In this document: piece after piece, positions 1 through 13,180 of the stretch
Layout: each line of letters starts with the position of its first letter
Numbering within the stretch: position 1 is the stretch's first letter
DNA from: Desmodus rotundus
Lineage: Eukaryota; Chordata; Mammalia; Chiroptera; Phyllostomidae
Length of the DNA: 64,000 bases
Reading direction: 5' to 3'
Assembly (NCBI RefSeq): GCF_022682495.2
Contig: NC_071393.1
Location: 122,172,239 to 122,236,238, forward strand
Notes under the pieces: model-generated
Database searches by the model: none
Told to the model about the DNA's origin: nothing
The model's input: the letters and a program-made list of their open reading frames with translations, nothing else
Program-made: the position numbers and the translations under genes

Positions 1-370
1 ACAAGCCAAATTTTACAGCCATTTTGGACTTCAACAAGAAAAAATAATAAATAATTATAAGAACAGTTACTCACATTTGTTTATTTTTTGATGGTTTGCA
101 AACTACAAAGGACATCTTGTATTTGATGCTGGGACCAACTCTGTGAGATCGGTTTTACTAAATTTCGTTTGATAAATGAGGGAATTGAGACCAAGGAAGA
201 TCAGGCAAGTTAAGTTCACAGAGACAAGCCTGATAGCATGATCTAAATGACAATACTCCCAGCAACTGAAAGTTACTACTTAACTTATTGACACTTTTCA
301 TAAACACAAGGTGTTAGCTCTAGCACTTGTTGCCACTTTCACTTGAAAGTATTATTATATCTTTAATTAT
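1..370. other. AT-rich unannotated DNA
   Basis: I see no gene, RNA or recognisable repeat here. The ordinary AT-rich sequence runs up to the start of the LTR remnant. Confidence 0.5.
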
Positions 371-993
371 TCCTAGTCAACTCTGGTAGGCAGAATACTT
401 AGATGTCCCCCATGATTTCTATGCCCTGGTGTATGCAGTTGGCAGAAAGTTCTTGAGTGAGGGCAGAACCTGAGGAGGAGATGTGGTATCACTTTTATGG
501 TTATGTTATGTTATGTAGTGAAAGGGAGAAAACCCTGGTACAGTCTGACCTAATAAGGTAAGCCCTTCACATGCAGGGAGATTTTTCTGCTGGTTGCAGA
601 GGAAGAAGTCAGAGAAACACACTCCTGCTGTCCCAGAAGAAATTAACATCCGTGTTATGACAAGTCGTCAGGGCCCACATGGTAAGAAATCGTGAGAGAC
701 CTTTAAGAACTGAGACTGCTCTTTGGTCGACAGGTAGCAAGAAAGCAGGGACCTCAGTCATACGAGTGCAAGGAGATGAATTCCAGGAACCAGGAAGCTT
801 GTAGGAGGACTCCAAGCCTCACAGTTCCCCTGGTTTATATCTTCATTGCAGCCTACTGAGACGCTGAGCAAACGATCCAGCTGACCCACACCCAGACTCC
901 TGAGGAGCAGAAACCTTGAGATAATCAATCTGTGTGGCTTTAAGCTGCTGAGTCTGTGGTAATGAGTTAGGCAGCTATAGAAAATTAATACAG
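371..993 (+). mobile_element. MaLR (MLT1-like) LTR remnant
   Basis: This is a non-coding long terminal repeat of the mammalian apparent LTR retrotransposon (ERVL-MaLR) class. The call rests on an overall resemblance to MLT1 LTRs: a start with a TGGTAGGCAGAAT-like segment, a middle containing a gtcagggcccacatgg motif, and a 3' end reading tgctgagtctgtggtaa then gaaaattaatacag, the usual MLT1 terminus. No internal gag or pol sequence is visible, so it is probably a solo LTR. Many differences from the family indicate an old insertion. The two 68-95 codon minus-strand frames within it look like chance. The exact subfamily was not determined. Confidence 0.65.
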
Positions 994-3900
994 TCATCTT
1001 CCCTGAGGACTTCAGTGTGCACATCGAGAGTAACTTCATTTCCAAGTGACTATAAAGTTCAATGGAAGCTAAAAAACCAGAATTAAGACAATATCTGGAA
1101 AGAGATTATGAGAGTATTTTTTCCACTTTTACTGTCATAGGCCACCTGTGTAAAAACACATTTCCTGAAATTATGTTAAAATTTTTCAGTGTCTTGGCCT
1201 AACTTGAAGATAGATATGGAGCATCACCTCCTCTTCCTGTACAGATTCCCTACAGTATTTTCCTCCCTTTAACTTCTTTTCTCTGGTTATCCCTGTTATG
1301 CTTTTCTCTTCAGTAAAGATTGATAACAGGATAGTTCTACTTTCTCAGTATGTTAGTTTGAATAATCCCTCCCTGGTCCAGGCAGGCAAGTCGCTTTGGT
1401 TCCTTCTTATATATAAAATAACCATTGTGTTTCCATGATGTGTGAAAAAAAGAAGTGTAAATAATATCAGCCTGTAGTACCTCTGAGAATAGGGAGTCAC
1501 GGGATCAATAGTTTCTCACACAAAAGTCGTGCTATGAATTTCAATATTGAGGGTTTGCAGGATGATGAACCGAAGGGAAATACATCTTGGCCTCAAAGAA
1601 GTGAAAGAAACTCAGGAGCTCTGCCAGCCTTTTGCTGAGATTTTGTCCATGAAGAGGAATGCTGACTTTTGTTGTCTCCAACTAGACTTGATAAACTATA
1701 GAATGAAATAGCAATTTAGTTTCACCTATTGAGCTGATCGCTCTCTGGTGAGAAGGATTGTGAGGCCCAAAACTATCTCTGTGAATAAATACAACAATTG
1801 ACTTTCCCTGATTAAATCTTTCTTGTAATACCCTCTCTAATTTCTGTTCCCTCTGACCTAAAATACCCTTCCTTTATTTCCATCCAGTTAATGCCGATTC
1901 ATCATTTAAAACACAAATCGTATATCCCCAGAATTTCATGACCACTTTCAAGTCATATTAAACATGCTGTGTACAGTTAATGCTAACCCAGTGTGATGAG
2001 TGTTATTCCAGCAATATAGATAACAGTGCTAGGCAGCATCATCTGAAATCTCTGAATCTTTCCTTGAAAGAGAGCATTGTTTGAAGCAGTTTTCTCTAAG
2101 GAGTTCTATCTGAAGACGTGTTTGAAGAATAAGTAATTATGTTTCCCAGTGAACCTAATGTGTTGTGTGTCAGTTTATCTATCTCAGAAAAGAAATTGGT
2201 TCGCCTGAAATTTCCAGAGGGCAGTAAACTAATCTACCATTGCAACAATGAGAATCTTCATTCATACACCTCTACAGTATTGCTTTTGTGGCTTTGAGAA
2301 CCAACATGTGTGTTTTTCCTAATTTCGGATATAAATTGGGTTGAACACAAACCTTTAAATATCTAAAAATGTAAAAGCCAGCATGATCCTTGTTTCGTGT
2401 TCTATTTTTTATCAGCATGTTAAACAAAATGACATCACATTTTCCTAATAGAGTCAGAATAAATTAGTAACCTTTTCTACATGGCCTGGAAGAATCCTGC
2501 TGTGTAAATATAGCTGTTGCTTGACTGTAAATCACAGTATATGGCATACATTAGAAAATCAATTATTTCCAAAAAATTGCAAACTAGATTGTATTAAGCC
2601 ATGCCAACTTAGAGAAAATCCATCTACTGATCATTCAAACATTGAAAAAGGATTTTGTAGCAATAGAAATTTGAAGGTAATTTTATATATCAACCAATAT
2701 TTTCTATAATATTTGTTTCATTCTTCCTCATAGTCCTCCCCTCTCCTTTCCCCTCTACCCCATTCAGTAAGAGATGAGAAGGTGACATAGAATATGATCT
2801 AGATTCCTATAATATCTGTCCTTTTCTATCTATTTATATTCACCTATTTATTTATATGAGGTATCTTGCTGAATTAACATAACTCAAGAAATTGAATCAG
2901 AGCCACCATATTTTTTCTATCATGGTCCTGTTAAATCTACCTGCAGTGAGCTACGTTTTACTCTGCCCTGTTGATTAAAGTTCAGATGACCCTATGGCTT
3001 TCTTTGTTTCTTTTCTTTTCCATTTATTTACTATTTTTTAATTTTTTATTTTGAAGTAATTTTAGTTTACAAAGTCTTGGTCATGCTTTATATACACACA
3101 TAGACCTCGGTCACTTTAAAGTATTTTTGTTTCCTAATTTAAAATGACCAATTTCCTTTAGTTATGAATGCATGGGCTTTGATTTAGTTTAAAATGACCC
3201 TCAGGACTGGCAGTTGGAAGCCTGGAGGATTCAGGAAAAGTTGGACGAGACTCCTCTGCCTCTACCCAGCACTTCTACTCCTTTAGCACATCTTACCAAC
3301 TGTAGATAAGACTCTTCAGGCTTGGATTAAAGGCAGAAGAAAGCCCTTGTTTCTGAGTCACGCACGGACAGCCAATTTGGGTGCTCTCTGATCTTGGCAG
3401 GTGTTTCCGATGTCTAGAGTGGACTTTCCCCTGAGCATCTGCCTAGATTTTCTAGAAATCCAATGATTTCTTTTCATAATATGTGAGTTGTTCTACTTTC
3501 TTATGTATTTAAGTTATTTCATATTGATTTATTATTTTAAAAATAATATAAAGTTCTCAAAATATAATAATTCATTTATAATAAAGTTCTATTAAAACAT
3601 TTAATAACATGTTAATTAATAAAATAACATAATATATTTTATAGACCATATAATCCATGAATGTACATGTAACACCTAAATGTTTTCAAATGGTTATATA
3701 TTAATGGTGGTAGAGTGGGTTAGTTTTCTTTTCCTCAGATCTATTTTATTTTGTAATTTTAAAATTATTATAGATTATTTTTATACTCAGAAAAATATCA
3801 GAATTATTAATGGCATGCTGTAGAACTAACTGAATTTCAAAATAACTAAAATCTAGTAGGAGTACTGTTAGATATAGCTGACAATGTAAGCTTGCTTTAT

Positions 3901-5554
3901 TAAACTAATATTCAACACATATTACATCTCTAAAGGGATGAATTTTGCAGTCACTTCTCCATGAAGTTTCTGTAGAAAAAGATTGTGGAACGGCCTCAAT
4001 CTTGGAACAAAGCTATATGTGAGTGTGCATTTTTATTCGTTTCCTGGTCCTTACCCAGAGTAAGTTTGTTTTTTTTTTTTTAGTACAAATGTTAATCTTT
4101 AAAAATATTCAATCTCTAATAGCTTTACTTTTTCACAGATTATACCCCTACATCCTACTGTCGAATGAAAGAAACTACCACGGGCAATGCAGTTAGCTGC
4201 TTATAATGACTCTCAAGTCATGGTAGTGATTAAAATTAGTTAAAATAGGTACAGAAAGTAGTCATTGGACTTTATTGTTTCATATGTGCAAAATAGTCTC
4301 AATATACATTGTAAAACAAGTGACTTCAATCTAACCATTCAAATGAGGATAAGAATATCTCTATCTGCTAATAATTCCCTCTAATAAAACATTGACTCAA
4401 GTTCTGGGCACAAAAAGTAAGATTTAAAAAATATATAAATTCCATATTATAAACTATCACCATTCCTATTAACAAAAATGGCAAAATGACCCTAATATGC
4501 CATTTATTTTAGGTATAACCCTATTCTGAAATCTGGAAAAGTTACTACAGTTTTGTTTTATATCAAGTTCTTAAATCTCCAGATTTTCCGTCTGGTATTT
4601 TACATATACATATAAGCCACGTTATTTGATTTGGACTCAATCTCCTCTCCGTGGTCCTTCAACAGGAGATGAAGACAACAGTGACCACCCTTGATAAGTC
4701 AGATATAATAATCTTAAATAATCTTAAATGCATTTTACAGTGGTATTTTTGCCATCTTAGGTAGAAATTAAAACAAAACCATACTTTATGTATATAACCA
4801 ATAAAAAAGCTTGGATGTTAGTAATGGCTCCACAAGCCAAATCGAGGGCAGTGTTTTCTGGAAGGGTTAAAAAATGCCTTTGTCAGAAAAAGTGGAAAAT
4901 GAACTAATAAGGCTTGTCTTGTTGCTTAGCACCTGGGTACCCTTGTCAGTTTCCTCACCACCTGGGCTTTGATTTTTGTTTGTTTTCTCTAAAGTAGAGA
5001 AAACAAGAATATCTGACTCTACTGAGTTTTAAATCTAAAAATGTAAGTGAAAGGATTCGGTGGATAACAAAACAAAACACTACATAAAGCATTGTATTTT
5101 TGATATTATTTAAAATTTTTTCTTATACTTTACAAAAAAGAGTCCTCCAATTTTATGGTTACAAATAGCAGGCAAAATCATACTGCTATTCTTCAGAAAT
5201 TAAAACTATTTACTCAATATAATTTGAAGTATCATCAGCAATACCTTTCCACAAATCAGAGGAACCTCTTTAAAGGCATATTATCAACATCTTACATTCT
5301 GTCAGAAGGTATTTATTTCTCTGGTATCTATTTATTTCCCTGGGTCAGCTGTTAAAGCTTTTGTTTCCATATAAAGGCACAAAGGACCACGAGTGGGCAT
5401 CTGTTTACCACCTACTGTATTGAAGACTAACTGACCTTTACTCCAGATACACTTTGGAAATGGTGAATCATGGGCACAGCACCAGGATCCTGGGTTTGTG
5501 ATAATGGTGGGACAAAGGAGGACTATAGAATATGGACAAGAAAGCAACGTGATT
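994..5554. other. 4.5 kb without recognised genes or clear repeats
   Basis: The stretch is AT-rich, with very AT-rich runs around 3480-3800 and a T run near 4068-4081. Weak L1-like text (ttttattttgaagtaatttta) lies near 3045-3070, too short to call. A moderately GC-richer piece at 3200-3440 resembles nothing I recognise. No splice-flanked open frame stands out. Confidence 0.45.
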
Positions 5555-5745
5555 TGACAAGAACATTGATCTGGTATCACTGATTGTACACATGAACTTG
5601 AGCAAGTCATTGGATCTCCCTTAATTTTAAATTTCCCATCTTTAAAATAGAGTACGAACGTATATTCTCTCCAAAAAGATGACTTTTAAATGAAATAAAG
5701 TTTCTAAAGTGCTTACTGTGCTAAATATTTTATATAACCTGAAAC
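5555..5745 (+). repeat. MIR SINE fragment
   Basis: This is an old tRNA-derived mammalian-wide interspersed repeat. The core is recognisable as gaacttgagcaagtcattgg followed by a cccatctttaaaatag segment, matching the MIR 'gaccttgggcaagt ... catctgtaaaatggg' pattern. A diverged 3' part follows. It has no coding content. Confidence 0.55.
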
Positions 5746-5930
5746 ACAGTACATAATACATTTTGATTCTCTTTACCCCAATAAAAAAGTATGGATATGT
5801 TTATTTATAATTGACCTCCTGTTGATGACTTTACTTGAAACTCATCCAGAAGTTTTCAATTATATAAAGGCTGTGGGGGTGCTCTGCCTGCAGCCTCCCC
5901 CCCCCACCATAACTCTACTAAGACATGATC

Positions 5931-6671
5931 TGTTTGGGAAGGAAAGGTGGCTGATCTCTCAAAGGAGAAGGGCCAAGAGCCTTTTCCTCAATGGGCTTTT
6001 ATTGGGTTCAATTTGCACAGGAATACAGGTAAAGCTCATCAATCATTGTCAGTAAGGATCAAACAATAGATAACATACAAAGAACTCTGAGGGCTTATTC
6101 TGAGTCAGGGTCAGTTAGCTAAAGGGCTATAAGACTTGGGGAAACAAACTCATTTCAGGCTTGGACCCTTATCATTTAAATTGAGGGTATTAGCAAAGCA
6201 GGTTTCACAGGGTTTTATGTATTCTTTCTTAGGCCTCATTGCCCTAGGGAACCCACCCTTTCCAGCACAGGACTGCACCACCCTCTGTCATTGTTTCAGG
6301 CTTAAGTCAGACAGGGGAAGTGAGGCAGCCAAGAGATCAGGAGACTTCTTGCAGACAGAATGAGAACTCAGGCTATGTCAAAGCCAAGGGGCCAGGGTTC
6401 ATCACCCCCTTTTTCTATAGCCCCTCAAGGCCTTCCCTCTGGGCCTCTTTGTGACCATGCCTGTCTTAGGTCATCCCTCCCTTGAGGAATCTTACCCATC
6501 ATTGGCTAACTGGCCAGGCTCAGGGCCAAGCAGAGTAAAGTGGGCAGAGGTGGCGCCCCTGCCAGGGAGATAAGCTTTGTCTCCTTAGTGGCTTATGGTC
6601 CCAAGGTCTCTGACTCAACCTTAACCATGGGGAGTTACAGCTTCTGAAACCAGGCAGAGTGGTTCCCAACA
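5931..6671 (-). mobile_element. Solo LTR of an endogenous retrovirus-like element
   Basis: The block is about 740 bp and clearly GC-richer than its flanks. It starts TGTTTGGGAA and ends TTCCCAACA on the plus strand, an imperfect inverted terminal pair with the TG...CA ends of retroviral LTRs. Minus orientation is supported by an AATAAA polyadenylation signal on that strand (plus-strand tttatt near 5998), placed close to the left end as expected for the R/U5 side. No gag, pol or env remnant adjoins it, so it looks like a solo LTR left by recombination. I could not see a matching target duplication: tgatc lies at the left and aaagg at the right. Plus-strand frames of 75-77 codons overlap it and are not genes. 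The family was not identified. Confidence 0.6.
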
Positions 6672-9600
6672 AAAGGCAACCTTAATTTTTGTCATGGGTT
6701 TTCATAGCCAAAGTATCTTTTAACTAGGTTTTGTGTGCTTCAATCTTTCATAAATTTATTTATGATAAATTATATTGACATCACATGGATATTATTTAGA
6801 GGGTATAATTTGTATTTACAACATAGCTGCAGTTTAGAATTGATTTCTTATGGTCTCTGAAAGTTACTGTATCATGTAAGGCCAAAATAGTATTTATTGT
6901 CTATTCAACATAAAGTGATTTCCTCTAGGAAAAAGATTTTGAAAAGTGGAGTACGAAAGGTACAGACTCCTAGTGTCTCAGGGAAGACAAAAACTTTCCC
7001 TTATTTCACTAGACATTGTTATTATGAGTCATATATACTTGTCAAGTGTTGAAAAGTTCAGGTCATTATCTGTGGCTCTTAACAGATAATGTCACTTATT
7101 TTTCTTCATTTTATTCTAAGGGTAGGTCATTTTATTAATTTCTCACTGACTCTGCTAGCTCCACTGGCAAATTTTGCACTGTATGTTTTGGAGTAAAACA
7201 AGTTCTGAGGGAGAGTGTTTGAGTTAAGGTTGTGCAATTTTCTCATTTGATGAAGCAACCTCCAACTCCTCAACTTTTTTTTGACGATTTGTTTATCACG
7301 CACACTCTATTTGCCCAAGAGAATTTTTGATAACATATTTTCCTCAGATAAACACTTCATATATATGTGATCTCTGTATGAAGAAAACTTTGTAATAACT
7401 GCAAAATCATACGGATGAAGTGCTGCCATCAGTCTGAAATGGTCAGTTGTGAGAACAGTCCTAGCTGCCTTTCCAGATCAGGTAATTGTGCCATATACAA
7501 TCTGAGTGTGCTATATTTTCCTGAGCTTTCAAGAGAAATCCAAATAATTTAATCAGCCTAAAGAAAGAACTTACCCTGTTTTCAAAGGATCTATCTGTCA
7601 TCTATCATCTATGGAGATACACACGTACACAAAATCTTCAATAGCTTCGAATACACAGTCCAAACTTACAGCTTCTGGGCTCTAAGGCCCTCTGCATGTT
7701 ATCTCAGCTTCCCTTCCAATGATAGCGTTCCCCTGTTCTCCTCGCAGCGATTGCATCCTGCCTGTGACAAATTTGCTTGCTCACTGTTCCTCAGTTGTGA
7801 GCAATAAATGAGGTAATGCCTAAGTGTAAGTTCTTTCAAACCAATAACATATTATATAGCTCATGAGTTATTATTACGATTATTTATTGCTCGCTTTTAT
7901 AATCTAGGTCAAGTCTGATTTCCTGCACAATGCTTTCTCCCGCCAGCTCAGGTCACGGCAGTAAATCTTTTCCCTAACATCTCATAGGAGATACGGTACT
8001 TCTTGTTTGCCTCTTATATCACTCATGGCCCAAAGCGGAGTGCAGGTTCAGCAAGAGAAGAGGCCAAATGTCATTTATCTCTGAGTTCACTGTGTCTGGC
8101 ACAAGGTGTCTCATAAAGCAACATGAATGTATATCTGTTGATAACTATGTGCAATACCCAGATACCATTTAAGGCCTTTAAATAACAGGTTACTCTTTTA
8201 AACAGTATGATCTATTTCAATATAGATTTTTTTTTAACATCCAGGAAGTTTGTCATGGAAAACCAATATACAAATACCAAGAATAAAATACACCTGATGT
8301 TTGTGTGATGGGCTAGACATAAATGTGATTTTAAGGCTCTGTTGTACCATCGCTTCAGCATCTGTTCTTGTTCTACTTACAAATTCTACTCAGTATCTTG
8401 CAGTTTGTAACCTTATGCTTTTCTGTTCAACCCATGCTTTCCAATGCCTGGCTGTGGATTAAAATCATCAGGTAGCAAACTGGCTCAAAGGAAAAGAGTT
8501 TCTTAATATCATTTTGTTTCAAAGACTTCCCATCTCTTCTGACTGAACACTGTATCCCCCCAAATCAATCCAGGCCATTTCATTCTTGCTGCTACGGTTT
8601 TATTTTAATGAGGAATTTACGAAAACAGAAAGGGTATATCATATTCAGGCATCCTAGAGGCCTCCTGCTCTGTGTTGTATCCCCTCTTCTGTTGGCTTTT
8701 CAATCCATGACATGCTGTCAGCCTCTCCCTTTGCCAAACCAATGAATAATCCTTTTATAATGCAAATATTGATATTTAGAATAATGGAATATCTTTTGTA
8801 AATAGAATTGTGAGATTTACAGGCAAATGTAAATTTAATCTTTGGAAACTGCTTCAATTACTCTCTTTTAAAAAAAATTAAAGTAGGATTTAAAGGGTAG
8901 GAGATAGTCTTGTTCTTGCATAAACACAGGTGGTAGCTTTTTCTCTTATCTCTCTAGACGAAATTCAGTCCTAGTGTGGACAAGTACAGACTATCCCTTT
9001 TAAAGTAGACGATTTTTTTACAGATTGATCTCTAGATTCAAAACAAAGTCTTCAAACATTTTGAGAAAATTTACCAAGTGATGGGTAGACTATTATTTTA
9101 GTTTGAATACATTAAAAATAAATAAACAAAACTTGTCAAGTAATTTGTGATCTTTGGTTGCAAATGATTTAAAAATTAATACCTTAAGTTTATCACAACG
9201 TTTTAAATATCAAATGCCAACATTTAACTCAAATTTTCCATAAAACTTCAGAGTTATATTTAACCAGCTCTAAGTTATAAACTGTTCTTTATATTCTTCA
9301 TCTTTAGAACAAATAAACCTATAGAAAAAATGGAAATCAAGATGTTATTGTTGTCTGATATTTGTATAGCTTTAAGGTAAGAAATTTCTATATGGCACCA
9401 ATAGCAGAAAAGACTCCACTACAATTAAAAATGTGCCAGACAAGTTTCTGGACAGAAAAAGTCTTGCCTCCTCTGCCACCAAAATATTTCTTAATAGTTA
9501 ATCTTTTCATGATGTTGTCACCAGAGGTAGCACCAGGACCATAAATTTTACTTGACATTATTATGATGAATGGATTACTAAGACATTGTAAATGATGTAA

Positions 9601-10639
9601 ACATCTCAACAGCATTAAGAAGTCAAACTCAAATGTTTATTGCCGAAGATGAGTGGTATGTCTAGACATAACAAAGCAATAACGAGCTTCAGAGAGTAAA
9701 AAATTAACCCTACTTATGTTCTAATTGCAAAAATTACGCATTATATTGGAACAAATAACTATACTTAAAATAAAACTGATTTAAAGAGACAAGAGTGAAA
9801 TCTTGAGGCCATTTGGTTATCATACATTTCAAAATGTTAAAAAGATATAAAGGGTAAATCAGAGGATTAAAAATTTAGCTATTTAAATAATTACCCCAAA
9901 GTATTGTAGTATTATTCACACTATCAAAATTTTACTTGGTTTGTGGTCTGGTCTAGAATTTTCATCGAACAGTAATGGTAATTTTACTTCTATTTCTAGC
10001 AAAGTAGAATTGTCCCAAATCATCTCTTTGGGGCTTATTTTTAAGTCTAAGTTAAAATCTTAGAAATTGCTCCTTCTGCTTTAAACATTAGAATCTTTTG
10101 TACAATTATATGTTGTGGTTTATTCCTACCCATACCATAGGAGTCGGCCAGGCCATAATACTGACCTCAGTATAAAGTAATGTCATTCATCAATTACACT
10201 GTCTAGAGGCAAAATCAAATTTCCTGTTATTTAAACTCAATTGGAATTTAAATAAATGTAATAATAAACTACCATTACAGTAAAATCCCTTTTCCCATAC
10301 ACTAACACTGAGAAGATAAAATCTCTGTAAAAGAAAAAAAGTAATTCAAAACCTCAACCAAATGCTGGCTTATTTTAAGTCATATTTAATAGATTAAAGG
10401 ATGAGCCCAACCAAATAGCTTAGACAAATGCTAAGAAAATGTTGAAATGTATTGTGTTCTCAGGATACCCCAGAAGAGGCTGCGCCTTTATCTTGTTTTG
10501 AACATAAAATCAACACAGGTATCATTGTTCTTTTCGAGTTAAGCAGGAATTGCTTGGGAAATAATCTTGATCAGATTCCACCTCAGACAAATGCACCAGG
10601 CAAGCCAATCTTTTGAAACTCCGGGTGTGCACAGGTGTC
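6672..10639. other. 4 kb mostly unannotated, possible L2 at 7.64-8.15 kb
   Basis: This is AT-rich DNA without a gene. At 7640-7790 and 8060-8150 the text faintly resembles L2 (an aggccctctgcatg segment, later tgtctggcacaaggtgtctcataaa, like the L2 3' 'cctggcacatagtaggtgctcaataaa'). At 8445-8480 ggattaaaatcatcagg recalls MER5. These are weak visual matches. The rest shows nothing identifiable. Confidence 0.35.
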
Positions 10640-10845
10640 CACTGCGTGATGGTTAAGAGCCAGACTTCCTGGGTTTAAGTCCTGGTTCTGCCCTTCATTA
10701 GTTCTGTGCATAACTAGTATTACCTCTCAGAGCTTCATTTTCCTCATGTGAGAAGTTGGAGTGACGTCAGGGTCCTTGTGAGGTTTAAAGATGTTAATAT
10801 GCCTAAAGCTGTGAGAAGTGTGCCCGGCACCGAGTTTGCATTCCC
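10640..10845 (+). repeat. MIR SINE
   Basis: This is one of the better preserved MIR copies here. gtgatggttaagagccaga, cctgggtttaagtcctggttctgccct and a later tgtgcccggcac align in order with the MIR consensus (box B-like gtttaagtcct, CORE, 3' tail). It is a tRNA-derived, non-coding, ancient fossil. Reading frames of 63-91 codons overlapping it are incidental. Confidence 0.8.
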
Positions 10846-11510
10846 ACAAGAGTTCACTCTTACAAGTATGCCTTCTTGCCACGATGTCTGTAAGACTTTT
10901 CCATTATGTACTGGGAGCAAACCAGGGGTTTTTTTCTGAACCGCAGAACGCAAAAAGTGATTTTTTAAATACATCACTACACATTGTTACATTTCTTCTT
11001 GTGATGAGAACTTTTAAGATATATACTCTCTTTTTTGTTTTTCAGAGTTTAGAATTTCCAATTTGTTCAAAACTTGCTGAAGCAAAATCATGATAAAACA
11101 TTCTGCTTTCTTGTAAATCTCCCACCACACACACAAAAACTATTTGTAGGAAAAACTGGTTTTGTACATGGGAAGAAAGAAAACTTACAGATAAGGGTTA
11201 GCTCTCACTCATCTCTTTAAATAGTTTATATGAAAATTCAGTCAAAACCAATAGGGTATCACCCTTGAAATGTCAATCCCTTAGCAATTTTCAAGTATAC
11301 AATACAGTATTATTAACTATAGTCATCATTTTACATTACTTCCCCAGGACTTATTTATTTTATAACTAAAAATGTGTGCCTTTTGACCACCTTCACTCAC
11401 GATTTGAATGACTATTTTCTTTATCTTCCCAAGGATGCTATGTAACTAGTACCATTCTAGATGCATAGGAGAGTGGTTAATGTATCACATACATTACATA
11501 CAGTGGAAGC
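10846..11510. other. Unannotated AT-rich interval
   Basis: No gene or clear repeat is seen. A short CA-rich run (ccaccacacacacaaaaac) lies near 11121-11141. Confidence 0.4.
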
Positions 11511-11843
11511 TGTGGTAGGCTAAACAATGCTTCACCCCCAAAAGATATGTACATCCTCCTTAGGGGCTGAATTTTGTCCACTCAATTTTGTATGTCAAAG
11601 TCCTAACTCTTAGTACCTCAGAATGTAACTGGATTTGGAGTCAGTCTTTAAAGAGATAATTAAGTTAAAATGTGATTATTTAGGTGGGACCTAATCCATT
11701 ATGCCCGGATTAGAACAGATCCAGTCCTTTTAAGAACAGACTGGGATACAGACTTGTACAAAGAGAAGACCATGTAAAGGTGCAGGGAGAAGATTGCCAT
11801 CTACAGGCCAAGAAAAGAGGCTTCATTAAAAATCAACCCTGCC

Positions 11844-12053
11844 AACCAGACCGGCAGGGCTGAGTTGGTTGGGCATTGTCCCACAAAGTGAAAGGTCTTT
11901 GGTTCTATTCTTGGTTAGGGAACATTGGCCTAGGTTGTGGGGTCAGAGTGCGTACAAGGGGCAATCAATTGATGTTTCTCTCACATTGATGTTTCTCTCC
12001 CTCTCTTTCTCCCTCCCTTACTCCCTCTCTAAAAATTAAACTGAAAAAAAAAT
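11844..12053 (+). mobile_element. VES SINE, first of a tandem pair
   Basis: This is a tRNA-derived bat SINE with a diverged head (ctgagttggttgggcattg, box A region), a box-B-like ggttctattcttggtt, then the diagnostic pyrimidine-rich tail tgatgtttctctccctc and an A-rich end. The segment tgatgtttctctc appears twice in succession (11970 and 11990), a small internal duplication. The copy is transcribed, if at all, by RNA polymerase III and mobilised by L1 machinery. Confidence 0.75.
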
Positions 12054-12242
12054 TTAGCCTGACTAGTGTGGCTCAATGGATTGAGCGTGGGCCTGTGAAC
12101 CAAAGGGTTGCCAGTTCAATTACCAGTCGGGGCACATGCCTGGGTTTTGGGCCTGGTCCCCCGTGATGTTTCTCTCCCTCCATTTCTCCTTCCCTTCCCC
12201 TCTCTCTAAAAATAAATAAATAAAATCTTTAAAAAATTTAAA
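12054..12242 (+). mobile_element. VES SINE, second of a tandem pair
   Basis: Box A lies in gtgtggctcaatggattgag and box B in agttcaattaccag. The tail has the tgatgtttctctccctc tract followed by ctctaaaaataaataaataa. It is inserted directly into or after the A-rich tail of the preceding SINE, in the same orientation, and it looks less diverged than its neighbour, so it probably landed second. Confidence 0.85.
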
Positions 12243-12654
12243 AAAAATTAACCCTACTGACACCCTGATCTTGGACTTCTATGTTTGTATTGTGAGAAAA
12301 TGAGGTCTGAAGTACTTTGTTATGGCAGCCCTAAAAATCTGCTGTGCAGATTTCATTTCATCACAATTTATTGTCTGTTCTACCCTTAATGCGTATTTGA
12401 GTTCTTTCAAGTGCTGCTGTTAAAAGCATGTTTATAAATGACCTTGTATGAATATGCATAGATGTTTTTGTTGAGTATCTACCTGGAAATTAAATTATGG
12501 GAACACAAGATATGTCTGTTCAGTTTGGGCAAGTACTCTAAAATATTTCCAAAACATCAATTTGTATTCTTACCCACAGTGCTTAAAATTTCCTTTTTTC
12601 ATAAATTTGGTCTTTCTGATGGGTTGATAGCAATCACCTATTTTTTAAATTAAC

Positions 12655-13180
12655 TTTAGGTATTATTAACATAAAACGATTGCAGTCATTTTAAGTATAG
12701 AGTTTGACCAGTGTAGATACATTTGTCCATGTAACCACCCACCACAATCAAAATGTAAAACATTCCCACAATCCCCCAAACTTCCCCTGCCACCCTCGCA
12801 CCGTTGGTTACAGGCCACCACCCTATTTCTGTGACTGCAGATGAGTCTTTACTAAAGTTTCACATACAACAAAATCATGAAGTATATGATCTTTCATTTC
12901 TTTTCTTTATTCAGGAAATCTCTGATATCCATCCCTCTTGGGTGTATCATTAGTTCATTCATTTTATTGCTGAGTCATATGATATTGTAAGGACATATTC
13001 CAATGTGTTTATTTCTTCAATTGTTAATAAACATTCAGGTTGTTTATAGTATGGACTCTCACGAATAAAGTTTCTATGAACCTTCTTATATGAATTTTTG
13101 TGTTACCTATTGTTACTTTTTGTGGTTAGGTGTATATTTACGCGTGTTTATAACGCAATGACGAACTCTTTTTCAGAGTA
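12655..13180 (-). mobile_element. Old L1M 3' end fragment
   Basis: In plus-strand reading this is the antisense of an old LINE-1 3' terminus: gtatagagtttgaccagtg, a ccaccacaatcaaaatg segment, then ttcattttattgctgagtcat and ttaataaacattcaggttgttt. These are the conserved antisense hallmarks of the L1M 3' UTR and ORF2 C-terminus. It is decayed and has no open frame. Confidence 0.7.

Larger units (their letters stand above)
11511..12355 (+). mobile_element. MLT1-like LTR split by two VES SINEs
   Basis: Left part 11511-11846 and right part 12242-12355 belong to a single MaLR LTR. The left part holds a tggatttggagtcag motif and a gtgggacctaatcc motif. The right part resumes with accctactgacaccctgatc and ends tactttgttatggcagccct, the MLT1-type 3' end. 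The sequence around the break is duplicated (aaaaatcaaccctgcc on the left, aaaaaattaaccctac on the right), as expected for a target-site duplication made by the inserted SINEs. It is non-coding and old. Confidence 0.7.

Noticed and set aside
12054..12130. tRNA gene
   Set aside because: Box A and box B-like motifs belong to the tRNA-derived head of a VES SINE; no cloverleaf with a proper acceptor stem is supported.
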